NCBI RefSeq assembly: GCF_037041345.1
Contig: NZ_CP146287.1
Location: 809,501 to 873,500, forward strand
From: Abiotrophia defectiva ATCC 49176
GTDB taxonomy: Bacteria > Bacillota > Bacilli > Lactobacillales > Aerococcaceae
Direction: 5' to 3'
DNA length: 64,000 nucleotides
The notes under the pieces were generated by a model that was not told the origin of the DNA, did not search any database, and saw nothing but the letters and a program-made list of their open reading frames with translations. The first letter of the stretch is position 1, and each line of letters opens with the position of its first letter. Both the position numbers and the translations under genes were made by a program. Positions 15,048 through 21,713 of this stretch are shown in pieces.

Positions 15048-16645
15048 AACAATTTAGTCATTTACTAAAGCAAACTAAGATTAAGAGCTTAAGCTTGCTG
15101 TTTTTATCCTTAGCCTTAAGTGTTGGAGTGGCAATCATGAGGATTGTCGCTGGTTATTTGTATGATCCCCTGGTTAGTGCAGCAACAAATCCTCCATATC
15201 AATTCAACTGGCAACTATGCTTTTGGGTGATTGCCTTGAATATTCTCTTGTCAATCGGGATTGGCCTAACGCAACGTGTCAAAGTAAAAAGCAATTTGTA
15301 TTTGGAAGGCCAAATGACTGGCTACTTCATTAGTCATCTGGAGCAAACGGATGGTCTAGCAATTGATAAAAGCGGCATGGGTCCCTGGTTGACACTGCTA
15401 ATGGATGACATAAAAGAATGTAGTTACTTCTTGTCGACAACTCTGTTCGAGATGGTGATTGGATTAGCGAGTTTTCTTCTGGCTGTGGTCTATGGAATGC
15501 GCACCAACTGGCAATTGACGCTAGGGATCCTTTGCCTATCATTCATAGGTGGTTTGTTGATGAAGGGAATCGGCCCTAGGTTACAAGCAGCGAAGGAGGA
15601 CGAGCAAGCAGCGGAAGAGGACCTTCAACCCCTTATGGTCCAGATTTTGTCGCAAATTCCCCTGATTAGAGCGCACCGAGCTGAGCACTATACAGAAGAA
15701 CTATTTGAGGAATATCACGCTCATTATAGAAAGCAGCAATATCAGCGACAGAGACATCGTGCCTTACTCGAATCTTTAAGTATTGGATTAGGTTTTGTGA
15801 TGACGACTAGCTGGATTTCTCTGGCTTTTATCCTGATGGTTCGAGGTGAATTAACACTCGGTCAATTATTTAGTTTTATGATTATTGATCGATACTTTAC
15901 CTGGGTATTCTTCAACCTTCCTAGCCTCTACAGTGACTACCTGATGGCTAAAGTCTGTGCTGAACGCATTATGACTTTCAAGAAGGAACACTATAGCCAG
16001 CCGGAAGTGGGAGGAATCCACCAAGGTAGTGTATTATCTCTAGTGGATTTGGGTTTTGCGTATAGCGACCATACGGTGTTGGAGCATCTAACAGCCAAAT
16101 TTGAAAAGGGAACACAATACGCTTTGATGGGAGCAAGTGGTTCTGGCAAGAGTACCGTCTTGAAGCTATTAGCAGGTATTTACCCTAGCCATAGTGGGAC
16201 TATTGAGTTGGATGGCAATAGTGTGGCAAGTGATAGATTGAGTGCAGTAGTCAGCTACGTACCACAAGACAATGTAGTGATCGAAGATACGATTAGAGAG
16301 AACATACTTCTAGGTAGGCAGCTTTCGGATGCGGACCTTAACCGTATTATCGAGCTGTCTGGTTTGACATCACTCCTTGAGCGACTCGATGATGGTTTGG
16401 ATACTTTGGTAATTTCTGGTGCTAACCAGAACTTATCGGAAGGAGAGATTCAACGGGTTGGTTTCGCGCGTGCCCTTGTTAAAGAGGCGAGTTTCTTGTT
16501 ATTAGATGAGCCGACTGCGTCATTAGATGTAGAACTCGAGCAGCTACTAGTTGAATATTATCAAAAGACCGATCAGGGGGTAATTGTTGCCACTCACCGG
16601 GACACTAGCTTACCATCTGACTTCGTCCGCATACCTGTTAACTAA
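15044..16645 (+). CDS. ABC exporter half-transporter, subunit B
   Basis: A 533-residue membrane domain plus ATPase. Walker A is GASGSGKST at about 364-372, the signature is LSEGEIQRV, and Walker B is SFLLLDEPTASLD. This half has LSEGE in place of LSGGQ, and the partner has LSNGQ, so both signatures deviate. Membrane helices are visible around residues 14-32, 55-75, 135-175 and 245-290. The four-base overlap with the preceding gene indicates coupled synthesis of a heterodimeric exporter. It is followed by a terminator of the recurring type at 16678. No substrate can be named; self-protection against a peptide or drug, or peptide export, are the usual roles of such pairs. Confidence 0.85.
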   Translation: MKQFSHLLKQTKIKSLSLLFLSLALSVGVAIMRIVAGYLYDPLVSAATNPPYQFNWQLCFWVIALNILLSIGIGLTQRVKVKSNLYLEGQMTGYFISHLEQTDGLAIDKSGMGPWLTLLMDDIKECSYFLSTTLFEMVIGLASFLLAVVYGMRTNWQLTLGILCLSFIGGLLMKGIGPRLQAAKEDEQAAEEDLQPLMVQILSQIPLIRAHRAEHYTEELFEEYHAHYRKQQYQRQRHRALLESLSIGLGFVMTTSWISLAFILMVRGELTLGQLFSFMIIDRYFTWVFFNLPSLYSDYLMAKVCAERIMTFKKEHYSQPEVGGIHQGSVLSLVDLGFAYSDHTVLEHLTAKFEKGTQYALMGASGSGKSTVLKLLAGIYPSHSGTIELDGNSVASDRLSAVVSYVPQDNVVIEDTIRENILLGRQLSDADLNRIIELSGLTSLLERLDDGLDTLVISGANQNLSEGEIQRVGFARALVKEASFLLLDEPTASLDVELEQLLVEYYQKTDQGVIVATHRDTSLPSDFVRIPVN

Positions 16646-16677
16646 GGCAGGAATTATTTGAGATTCCCTACTAATAG

Positions 16678-16706
16678 AAAACACGCCGGTTGACGGCGTG
16701 TTTTTT
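16678..16706 (+). terminator. Terminator of the ABC exporter operon, overlapping a promoter
   Basis: AACACGCC (16680-16687) pairs with GGCGTGTT (16695-16702), followed by TTTTTT. The loop and 3' arm contain TTGACG, which is the -35 box of the next promoter, so terminator and promoter share bases. Confidence 0.88.
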
Positions 16707-16753
16707 GCTAGGTACAATACTAGAAGAAATAACCCAATATAGAAAGGAGCCTG
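16684..16753. repeat. 70 bp direct repeat, copy 1 (terminator/promoter/RBS module)
   Basis: Bases 16684-16753 and 17595-17664 are the same apart from about three substitutions, offset by exactly 911 bases. The repeat runs from the terminator arm through the promoter to the AAAGGAGCCTG ribosome site, and ends just before the start codon in both places. It precedes the methyltransferase gene here and rnhC in the second copy. Confidence 0.9.
16690..16718 (+). promoter_or_regulatory. Promoter of the methyltransferase gene
   Basis: TTGACG (16690-16695), a 17-base spacer and TACAAT (16713-16718). The -35 box lies inside the hairpin of the preceding terminator. Confidence 0.8.
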
Positions 16754-16756
16754 ATT

Positions 16757-17500
16757 ATGTCGCGACAAAACATCTATGATCAACCGGATTTCTTCGCTGG
16801 CTACCAGCAGATACGCCAGCGTCAGGATAATGCCAATGACTTAATCGAGACTCCTGCGCTCATGCAGTTATTGCCTGATCTAACTGACAAACGCCTCTTG
16901 GATCTCGGCTGTGGCGCGGGTGATCATTGCCAGCTGTTCATTGAGCGTGGTGCAGCACACGTGCTAGGCGTTGACCTCTCCGAGAAGATGCTGGCCTTGG
17001 CCCAACATCAGCATGCCCACCCTGCTATTCGCTATCAACGTCTAGCCATGGAAGACATAAGCCAGTTACAGGGGCCTTTCGATGTGGTGGTCAGTTCTTT
17101 GGCCTTCCATTATGTGGCCAACTACCCTGCGTTGGTGGCGGACATCTACCAATTGTTAGCACCCGGTGGAGTGCTGGTCTTCTCCCAGGAACACCCGCTG
17201 GTGACCTGCCATGAGACAGGCGAGCGCTGGACGTATGATAAGGCTGGGCAGAAGCGCTATGCCAACATTGCCCACTATAGCCATGAGGGTCAGCGCCAGA
17301 CGGACTGGTTGGTCGACCATGTGATCAAGTACCACCGCACCTTCGAAACCTTGATTAACACCCTCTTGGACAATGGCTTTCGTCTCCAACAAATCGTGGA
17401 ACCACATGGCAGTCCTGCTGTACGTGCACAATATCCCCGATATGAAGACACACGTCATCGGCCGGATTTTCTCGTGATTCGGGCGGTCAGGGAAGGGTGA
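16757..17500 (+). CDS. Class I SAM-dependent methyltransferase
   Basis: A 247-residue cytoplasmic protein with a Rossmann-type methyltransferase core. Motif I is LLDLGCGAGDH at about residues 47-57, motif II is VLGVDLSEKML, and VVVSSLAFHYV marks motif IV, so it belongs to the Methyltransf_11-like small-molecule group. The C-terminal third (HYSHEGQRQTDW, PRYEDTRHRPDFLVI) is typical of uncharacterised family members. The substrate is unknown. The gene is flanked on both sides by the 70 bp module, and its codon use resembles the core genes more than the AT-rich exporter does. It may have arrived, or been relocated, as a cassette carrying its own promoter. Confidence 0.85.
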   Translation: MSRQNIYDQPDFFAGYQQIRQRQDNANDLIETPALMQLLPDLTDKRLLDLGCGAGDHCQLFIERGAAHVLGVDLSEKMLALAQHQHAHPAIRYQRLAMEDISQLQGPFDVVVSSLAFHYVANYPALVADIYQLLAPGGVLVFSQEHPLVTCHETGERWTYDKAGQKRYANIAHYSHEGQRQTDWLVDHVIKYHRTFETLINTLLDNGFRLQQIVEPHGSPAVRAQYPRYEDTRHRPDFLVIRAVREG

Positions 17501-17594
17501 AGGCCTAATCCTTTCACGGTCTTAGATGAAGTATTAGTGCGGTCTGTATCAGCGCGACTAAGTCCCCCTCACTTACAGTGAACACGAAACAAGG

Positions 17595-17664
17595 CGCCGG
17601 TTGACGGCGTGTTTTTTGCTAGGTACAATACTAGAAGAGATTACCTAATATAGAAAGGAGCCTG
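17595..17664. repeat. 70 bp direct repeat, copy 2, upstream of rnhC
   Basis: Second copy of the module at 16684-16753. The 5' arm of the terminator hairpin is altered (AAGGCGCC instead of ACACGCC), so only a CGCC/GGCG stem remains, while promoter and ribosome site are intact. Confidence 0.9.
17601..17629 (+). promoter_or_regulatory. rnhC promoter
   Basis: TTGACG (17601-17606), a 17-base spacer and TACAAT (17624-17629), identical in layout to the methyltransferase promoter 911 bases upstream. Confidence 0.8.
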
Positions 17665-17667
17665 CCC

Positions 17668-18627
17668 ATGGCCTCAGTCACTCTCCAAATGGACGCAGCC
17701 ACCCGCGCCCAAATGAAAGCAAGTTACGCCGACTACCTGCTAGAGCCGGTGCCTCATAGTGAATTCCGCGCCCAAGTCGACGGGGTCACCATTACAGCCT
17801 ATGCCAGTGGCAAGGTCCTCTTTCAGGGCAAGGATGTGGAAGCCCAACTAGCCCGCTGGCAGGGGCAGGCGACTTCGTCTCCAGCCACCAAAAAAAGCGT
17901 CACTTCGGCCAAGACTAAACCAGCTAAACACAGTCACCTACCGGATGACTTCGCTAACTGGACCATTATTGGCAGCGACGAGGTGGGCAATGGCTCCTAC
18001 TTTGGGGCATTGACGGTCTGCGCCGTCTACCTGGATGCCGGTGATCGGGCCAAGATTGAAGGCCTGGGCGTCAAGGATTCCAAGCTCCTGACGGATGATC
18101 AGATTCTGGACTTAGCCCCTAAGTTGCGGCAAGTTCTGACCCATGAGCTGACCATTTGCTCGCCAGCCAAGTATAATGAGGCCAATAAGACCCGCAATGC
18201 CAATGCCATTAAGGTTAGCCTCCATAACTTTACCATTCAGAAGCTGCTGGCCAAGCTGTCTGCCCGCCAGAAGTTGGCCCTGCAAGGGGTTCTGATTGAT
18301 GAGTTTACCAGTCCTCAGAACTATTTTAACTACCTTAAGAAGGAAGCTCATCCCCTGACCAAGGGCCTCTATTTCGCTGAGAAGGGGGAAAGTGCCCACT
18401 TGGCTGTGGCCTGTGCCTCTATTATTGCTCGGGCCTGGTTCCTAGAGTCCCTAACCACCTTTGGAGCGCCTTATGATGTCGTTCTACCCTCAGGGGCAGG
18501 CGCCAATGTCGATGCTTTTGCGGCCAAGCTCATTAAAAAGTTCGGACCTGATGTCTTAAGAGAAACGGCCAAGCTCCACTTCAAGAATACGGAAAAAGCC
18601 CTGGCCCTAGCTCATAAGCATAAGTAG
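17668..18627 (+). CDS. rnhC: Ribonuclease HIII
   Basis: A 319-residue enzyme that cuts the RNA strand of RNA-DNA hybrids. The N-terminal ~80 residues are the TBP-like substrate-binding domain of RNase HIII (PHSEFRAQVDGVTITAY, GKVLFQG). A Ser/Lys/Thr linker leads to the catalytic RNase H domain. The first catalytic pair is Asp104-Glu105 in IIGSDEVGNGSYFG; further carboxylates lie in GVKDSKLL and VLIDEFTS. Full length and apparently active. The copied promoter module lies upstream and its own terminator downstream. The last ~135 coding bases are duplicated at 19489-19623. In related genomes rnhC lies next to zapA; here about 2 kb of extra DNA separates them. Confidence 0.95.
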   Translation: MASVTLQMDAATRAQMKASYADYLLEPVPHSEFRAQVDGVTITAYASGKVLFQGKDVEAQLARWQGQATSSPATKKSVTSAKTKPAKHSHLPDDFANWTIIGSDEVGNGSYFGALTVCAVYLDAGDRAKIEGLGVKDSKLLTDDQILDLAPKLRQVLTHELTICSPAKYNEANKTRNANAIKVSLHNFTIQKLLAKLSARQKLALQGVLIDEFTSPQNYFNYLKKEAHPLTKGLYFAEKGESAHLAVACASIIARAWFLESLTTFGAPYDVVLPSGAGANVDAFAAKLIKKFGPDVLRETAKLHFKNTEKALALAHKHK

Positions 18628-18680
18628 GCCAGAGGCAAAAGAATAGCGACCTGTTTACCAGTGAGGTAAGCAGGTCTCTT
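18493..18680. repeat. ~188 bp direct repeat, copy 1 (rnhC 3' end plus terminator)
   Basis: The region from GGGGCAGGCGCC in rnhC through its terminator is repeated at 19489-19676, offset by 996 bases, with only scattered substitutions. The sharp left edge of the match lies inside the rnhC coding sequence. Confidence 0.9.
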
Positions 18681-18684
18681 TTTT
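18648..18684 (+). terminator. rnhC terminator
   Basis: GACCTGTTTAC (18648-18658) pairs with GTAAGCAGGTC (18666-18676, one G-T pair), followed by TCTTTTTT. Confidence 0.9.
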
Positions 18685-18854
18685 GCTTTTATGGTGTTTT
18701 TTTAGGTGCGTGACTATCAAGAAGCTTGTATTATAGCGCTTATGCAAGCGATTTACGAAGGAAGTGAGTTAGCATCATGTAATTGTTGTAATAACTCAGG
18801 AATCATAAAACACCTCTTTAGTAATTCAGAATGAACAATTCATTAAGCGAATGA
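18685..18854. other. AT-rich intergenic region, no gene seen
   Basis: Part of a 349-base gap between rnhC and the next gene. It is AT-rich like the gene that follows. The only structure noticed is the small inverted repeat CGCTTATGCAAGCG near 18738-18751. No RNA gene or mobile-element end was recognised. Confidence 0.5.
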
Positions 18855-18883
18855 TTTACTTATGCTTTGGAATACCGTATAAT
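18855..18883 (+). promoter_or_regulatory. Probable promoter of the RNase HIII-like/TM fusion gene
   Basis: TTTACT (18855-18860), a 17-base spacer and a perfect TATAAT (18878-18883), about 95 bases before the start codon. Confidence 0.65.
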
Positions 18884-18976
18884 ACCATAATAAGATTAAA
18901 TAAGAATAATTCAATAGTGTAAAAATGAGAAAGTGCATTTCCTTTAACATCTGAGTATGGTGAGGTGGAAAATTAA

Positions 18977-19408
18977 ATGGCAGAGAAGAGTATCACATTA
19001 AAATTGGAAGAAATCCAAGGAATGAAAAAATATTATGAACAATATTTACAAGATCCAGTTGAACATTCTGTATTTTTTGCTAAAGTGAATGGTGTTACTA
19101 TCACAGCGTTTCAGAGTGGGACAGTTAGATTCCAGGGGGCTAGCCAGGATGATGTAGATAAATTAGTAGAAAAGTGGAAAGAAAAAAATGAGCAGAGTCA
19201 AAATGCTAGAAAGAGCTCCAAAAAGTTTATTTACTTGATTGTAGATCTTATTATCTTTTTTGTCTCCAGTAAAGCTATAGGGTATTTTTGGCGTGCGCTA
19301 AATAAAAAAGGAATTCCTTCAAATTTCACAATTTTTATGACTATAATTTTAGGATTCATTATCTCTTCTTCGGTTACTTTGTATTTATACTTTAGAGAAA
19401 AGAAATAA
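18977..19408 (+). CDS. RNase HIII N-terminal-like domain fused to membrane helices
   Basis: A 143-residue protein. Residues 1-70 clearly match the N-terminal substrate-binding domain of the neighbouring RNase HIII: VEHSVFFAKVNGVTITAFQSG here against VPHSEF, DGVTITAYASG and VLFQG there. After a charged linker (EKWKEKNEQSQNARKSSKK), two membrane helices replace the catalytic domain (FIYLIVDLIIFFVSSKAIGY and FTIFMTIILGFIISSSVTLYLYF), ending FREKK. No RNase H catalytic residue is present. Composition is AT-rich, unlike rnhC, so it is not a recent local copy of rnhC. AGGTGG precedes ATG and a promoter lies upstream. A membrane-tethered nucleic-acid-binding protein is an inference; the family is not known to me. 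Confidence 0.75.
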   Translation: MAEKSITLKLEEIQGMKKYYEQYLQDPVEHSVFFAKVNGVTITAFQSGTVRFQGASQDDVDKLVEKWKEKNEQSQNARKSSKKFIYLIVDLIIFFVSSKAIGYFWRALNKKGIPSNFTIFMTIILGFIISSSVTLYLYFREKK

Positions 19409-19488
19409 TGCATCCTAAAGAATCAAAGTGATAGATGCTTTGACTCTGTTTTTATGAATAGGGTAAGTCGGTATTATTTTTGTGTTGT

Positions 19489-19623
19489 GGGGCAGGCGCC
19501 AATGTGGATGCTTTTGCAGCCAAGCTCATTAAAAAGTTCGGCCCTGATGTCTTAAGAGAAACGGCCAAGTTCCACTTCAAAAATACAGAAAAAGCCCTGG
19601 CTCTAGCGCGCAAGCTTAAGTAG
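19489..19623 (+). pseudogene. rnhC: Fragment of rnhC (last ~45 codons)
   Basis: This stretch repeats the last ~135 coding bases of rnhC in frame to the stop at 19621-19623. It encodes GANVDAFAAKLIKKFGPDVL and onward to ALARKLK. It has no start codon, promoter or upstream coding part; the sequence before 19489 is unrelated. Changes from the intact copy include Leu to Phe (KLHF to KFHF) and altered last residues, so the copies have drifted for some time. It marks the right edge of the inserted or rearranged DNA. Confidence 0.88.
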
Positions 19624-19676
19624 GCTAGAGGCAAAAGAAGAGCGACCTGTTTACTAGTCAAGTAAGCAGGTCGCTT
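19489..19676. repeat. ~188 bp direct repeat, copy 2
   Basis: Partner of 18493-18680. Together the two copies bracket an AT-rich segment of about 800 bases that holds the RNase HIII-like/TM fusion gene. This is the pattern left by insertion through a single recombination event or a tandem duplication followed by replacement. Confidence 0.9.
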
Positions 19677-19680
19677 TTTC
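19641..19680. terminator. Bidirectional terminator between rnhC fragment and EamA gene
   Basis: AGCGACCTGTTTAC (19641-19654) pairs with GTAAGCAGGTCGCT (19662-19675) with one G-T pair and is followed by a T tract. The minus-strand EamA gene ends at 19680, so the same hairpin can stop it too, although its A-rich flank on the left is short. Confidence 0.8.
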
Positions 19681-20591
19681 TAGTTATTAACCGGATGGGG
19701 TGCCGCCTTGGGATGCAGGGAGACCCAGACAACGGCCGCGATAATTAGGACCATGCCCAATAAATCAATCAGGTAGAAGTGCTCGCTCATTAATAGGAAG
19801 GCGAAAAAGACAGCAGAGATGGGCTCTGAGGCCCCTAGAAGAGAAGCTTCCATAGGTCCTACCAAGGCGACTCCTTTAAGGAAGAGGGTGTAGGCCAAGA
19901 GGGTGCCCACCACCACTAAGCCCGCCATAGCAAGAATAGTCAGTGGCTGCCAGTCAATTGGATAGGTCCAGGTCTGGTTAGCCAGGAAGAGGCTAGCACC
20001 ACCAAGTAGTAAGCCTAAGCCAGTCACCAAGGTGGCATTGTGGCGCTGTAAGAGGTCAGCTGGCAAGACCGTGTAGAGGGCGTAGCCGACAGCAGCTACT
20101 AAGCCCCAACTTAGGCCAGCCGGTGTTAGGTTCAGGCTGGTGATGTCGCCATGAGTGGCAATCAGAGCCGTGCCCAGAATGGCCAAAGCAATAGCAGCCA
20201 GCAGTTGGCCAGTTGGAGCCTGGCGGGTCTTGAGGCTGACATAGGCAATGACCAGAATAGGGCTAGTATATTGAAGGACAGTGGCTGTCCCGGCATTGGA
20301 GGCGCCAATGGCTTCCAGATAGGTCAGCTGACAGAGGACAATGCCAAAGATAGCGAAGATGACTAGCTGGACTAGGCTGCGCTTATCTTGGCTTAGCGCT
20401 TTGAGTAGGGGCCGCTGACAGGCCAAGAGATAGGTCATCATAATGAGACCCGCTAGTAACATTCGGATTGAGACGACAATCCGCGCCGGAATTTGGGCTG
20501 TCTGCATCAAGTACTGACCGCAGACTCCCGATAGGCCCCAAGAGGCTGCCCCCAAAATCGTATAAAGTCGTCCTTTCCATAATGCCGTCAT
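19680..20591 (-). CDS. EamA/DMT-family transporter
   Basis: A 303-residue inner-membrane protein of the drug/metabolite transporter superfamily, with ten predicted helices arranged as two five-helix repeats. The first repeat has GAASWGLSGVCGQYL and ASNAGTATVLQYTSPILVI. The second has PAGLSWGLVAAVGYALYTVLP and LVGPMEASLLGASEPISAVF, whose EPISA is the typical EamA repeat motif. Substrate is unknown; relatives export amino acids or other metabolites. The frame opens at 20651, but AAGGAGGAAGAGACC before the ATG at 20591 fixes the start. It is transcribed divergently from zapA with its own promoter. Its position between rnhC and zapA is unusual, so it may be part of the rearranged region. Confidence 0.88.
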   Translation of the reverse strand: MTALWKGRLYTILGAASWGLSGVCGQYLMQTAQIPARIVVSIRMLLAGLIMMTYLLACQRPLLKALSQDKRSLVQLVIFAIFGIVLCQLTYLEAIGASNAGTATVLQYTSPILVIAYVSLKTRQAPTGQLLAAIALAILGTALIATHGDITSLNLTPAGLSWGLVAAVGYALYTVLPADLLQRHNATLVTGLGLLLGGASLFLANQTWTYPIDWQPLTILAMAGLVVVGTLLAYTLFLKGVALVGPMEASLLGASEPISAVFFAFLLMSEHFYLIDLLGMVLIIAAVVWVSLHPKAAPHPVNN

Positions 20592-20622
20592 GGTCTCTTC
20601 CTCCTTGTTTTCAACGCTTATC

Positions 20623-20651
20623 AGTATACACAATTTCTCAGTCCTTGTCAT
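20623..20651 (-). promoter_or_regulatory. Promoter of the EamA transporter gene
   Basis: Reading leftward: ATGACA (20646-20651), a 17-base spacer and TATACT (20623-20628), about 30 bases before the start codon. Confidence 0.75.
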
Positions 20652-20757
20652 GACCCTTTTGCCCAGTCAGAGAGACTTATTGGCAGAATTGCTTTTAGTT
20701 TCTTTTGTACTTATTTTTTGATACACTAAGGTTAATCAAGCTAAGGAGTGACTGTTC

Positions 20758-21096
20758 ATGGAAAATAAACGACGTTTCCGCGCCGTAATTGAAGGTACCG
20801 AATATACGATTGTGGGAAATCGCTCAGCGACTCACCTCAATCAGGTGGTAGAATTAGTTAACAGCCAATTGGCTCAGTTAGCTGAGTTAGCCCCTGATAT
20901 GTCGGCACGCGATCGGGCCATCCTCATGTCGGTCAATGCCTTATCTGATCAACTAGTTAAGGAACAGCGCATTGCAGAATTGGAAGCTCAGCTCCAAAGT
21001 CTACAAGGCAAGGGCAGCGCTCAAGCTCAGGCTCCTAAATCGCCAGTAGCCGAGCCTAAGAAGGCCAGCCCTCAGGTTCCCTTTACCAGAAAGTAA
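20758..21096 (+). CDS. zapA: Cell division protein ZapA
   Basis: A 112-residue cytoplasmic protein that bundles FtsZ filaments at the division ring. The N-terminal globular part (MENKRRFRAVIEGTEYTIVG) is followed by the long helix of the family (HLNQVVELVNSQLAQL, DRAILMSVNALSDQL, RIAELEAQLQSLQ), a coiled coil. A short Ala/Pro/Lys tail follows. AAGGAGTGACTGTTC precedes the ATG. It leads a zapA-cvpA-mutS2 operon, an order shared by many Firmicutes, where rnhC is usually found just upstream. Confidence 0.9.
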   Translation: MENKRRFRAVIEGTEYTIVGNRSATHLNQVVELVNSQLAQLAELAPDMSARDRAILMSVNALSDQLVKEQRIAELEAQLQSLQGKGSAQAQAPKSPVAEPKKASPQVPFTRK

Positions 21097-21126
21097 TACA
21101 GAATGTAATTAAGGAGGAATTCCTTC

Positions 21127-21693
21127 ATGTTAACCTTACTCATGCTTTTGATTCTCTTGTATGCCTTCTACCGCGGTTATCGCCGTGGCTTGGTCATGCA
21201 AGTGGTGCGTCTGATTGGGTTTGTCATCGCCATGACCATTGCCAATCGCCACTATCAACCATTGGCACGTTTTATCTCTAACTTTATTCCTTTCCCATCA
21301 GTTCAACAGAATACCCAAATGACCTTCTATGACCAAGCCACTAGCTTCGTCATCGACCAGGCCTTCTATCGGGTCGTGGCCTATATTGCCATTGTGGTGG
21401 TAGGTTGGTTAGTGACTGAGTTTATTAGCCTCTTCTTCCGTAAGCTAGCCTTCTATGAAGTTTTCAAATGGGCTAACCACATCGGGGGCGGGCTAATTAG
21501 TGTCCTCATCGCCTATATCTGGATTTTCTTCTCGCTCTTTACCTTATCCTTGGTACCGCTAGAAGGCATCCAACAACAATTCGTTAATAACCCGATTGCT
21601 TATCGGGTCGTGTCTCAGACACCTGTCTTATCTGATATGGCCAACCGCCTCTGGCTCCAGGCCAATCCCAACAATAACAACAACAACCGTTAA
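21127..21693 (+). CDS. CvpA-family membrane protein
   Basis: A 188-residue integral membrane protein with four likely helices: MLTLLMLLILLYAFYRGYRR (with the conserved basic RGYRRG turn), LVMQVVRLIGFVIAMTIA, AYIAIVVVGWLVTEFISL, and HIGGGLISVLIAYIWIFFSLF. The FYRGYRRGLV start is typical of the CvpA family, named for colicin V production in E. coli. The physiological role in Firmicutes is unsettled, though an envelope role is suspected. The C-terminus is a run of asparagines (NPNNNNNNR), probably disordered. AAGGAGGAATTCCTTC precedes ATG. It lies between zapA and mutS2 in one operon. Confidence 0.85.
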   Translation: MLTLLMLLILLYAFYRGYRRGLVMQVVRLIGFVIAMTIANRHYQPLARFISNFIPFPSVQQNTQMTFYDQATSFVIDQAFYRVVAYIAIVVVGWLVTEFISLFFRKLAFYEVFKWANHIGGGLISVLIAYIWIFFSLFTLSLVPLEGIQQQFVNNPIAYRVVSQTPVLSDMANRLWLQANPNNNNNNR

Positions 21694-21713
21694 GATAAAA
21701 GGAGGAATTCAAG

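Noticed and set aside
16757-17500. Methyltransferase plus rnhC as a restriction-modification or defence pair
   Set aside because: The methyltransferase has small-molecule (Methyltransf_11-like) features rather than DNA methylase NPPY/DPPY motifs, and rnhC is a normal housekeeping gene.
19452-19661. Minus-strand open frame across the rnhC fragment
   Set aside because: It is antisense to the duplicated rnhC end and terminator and has no start signals.
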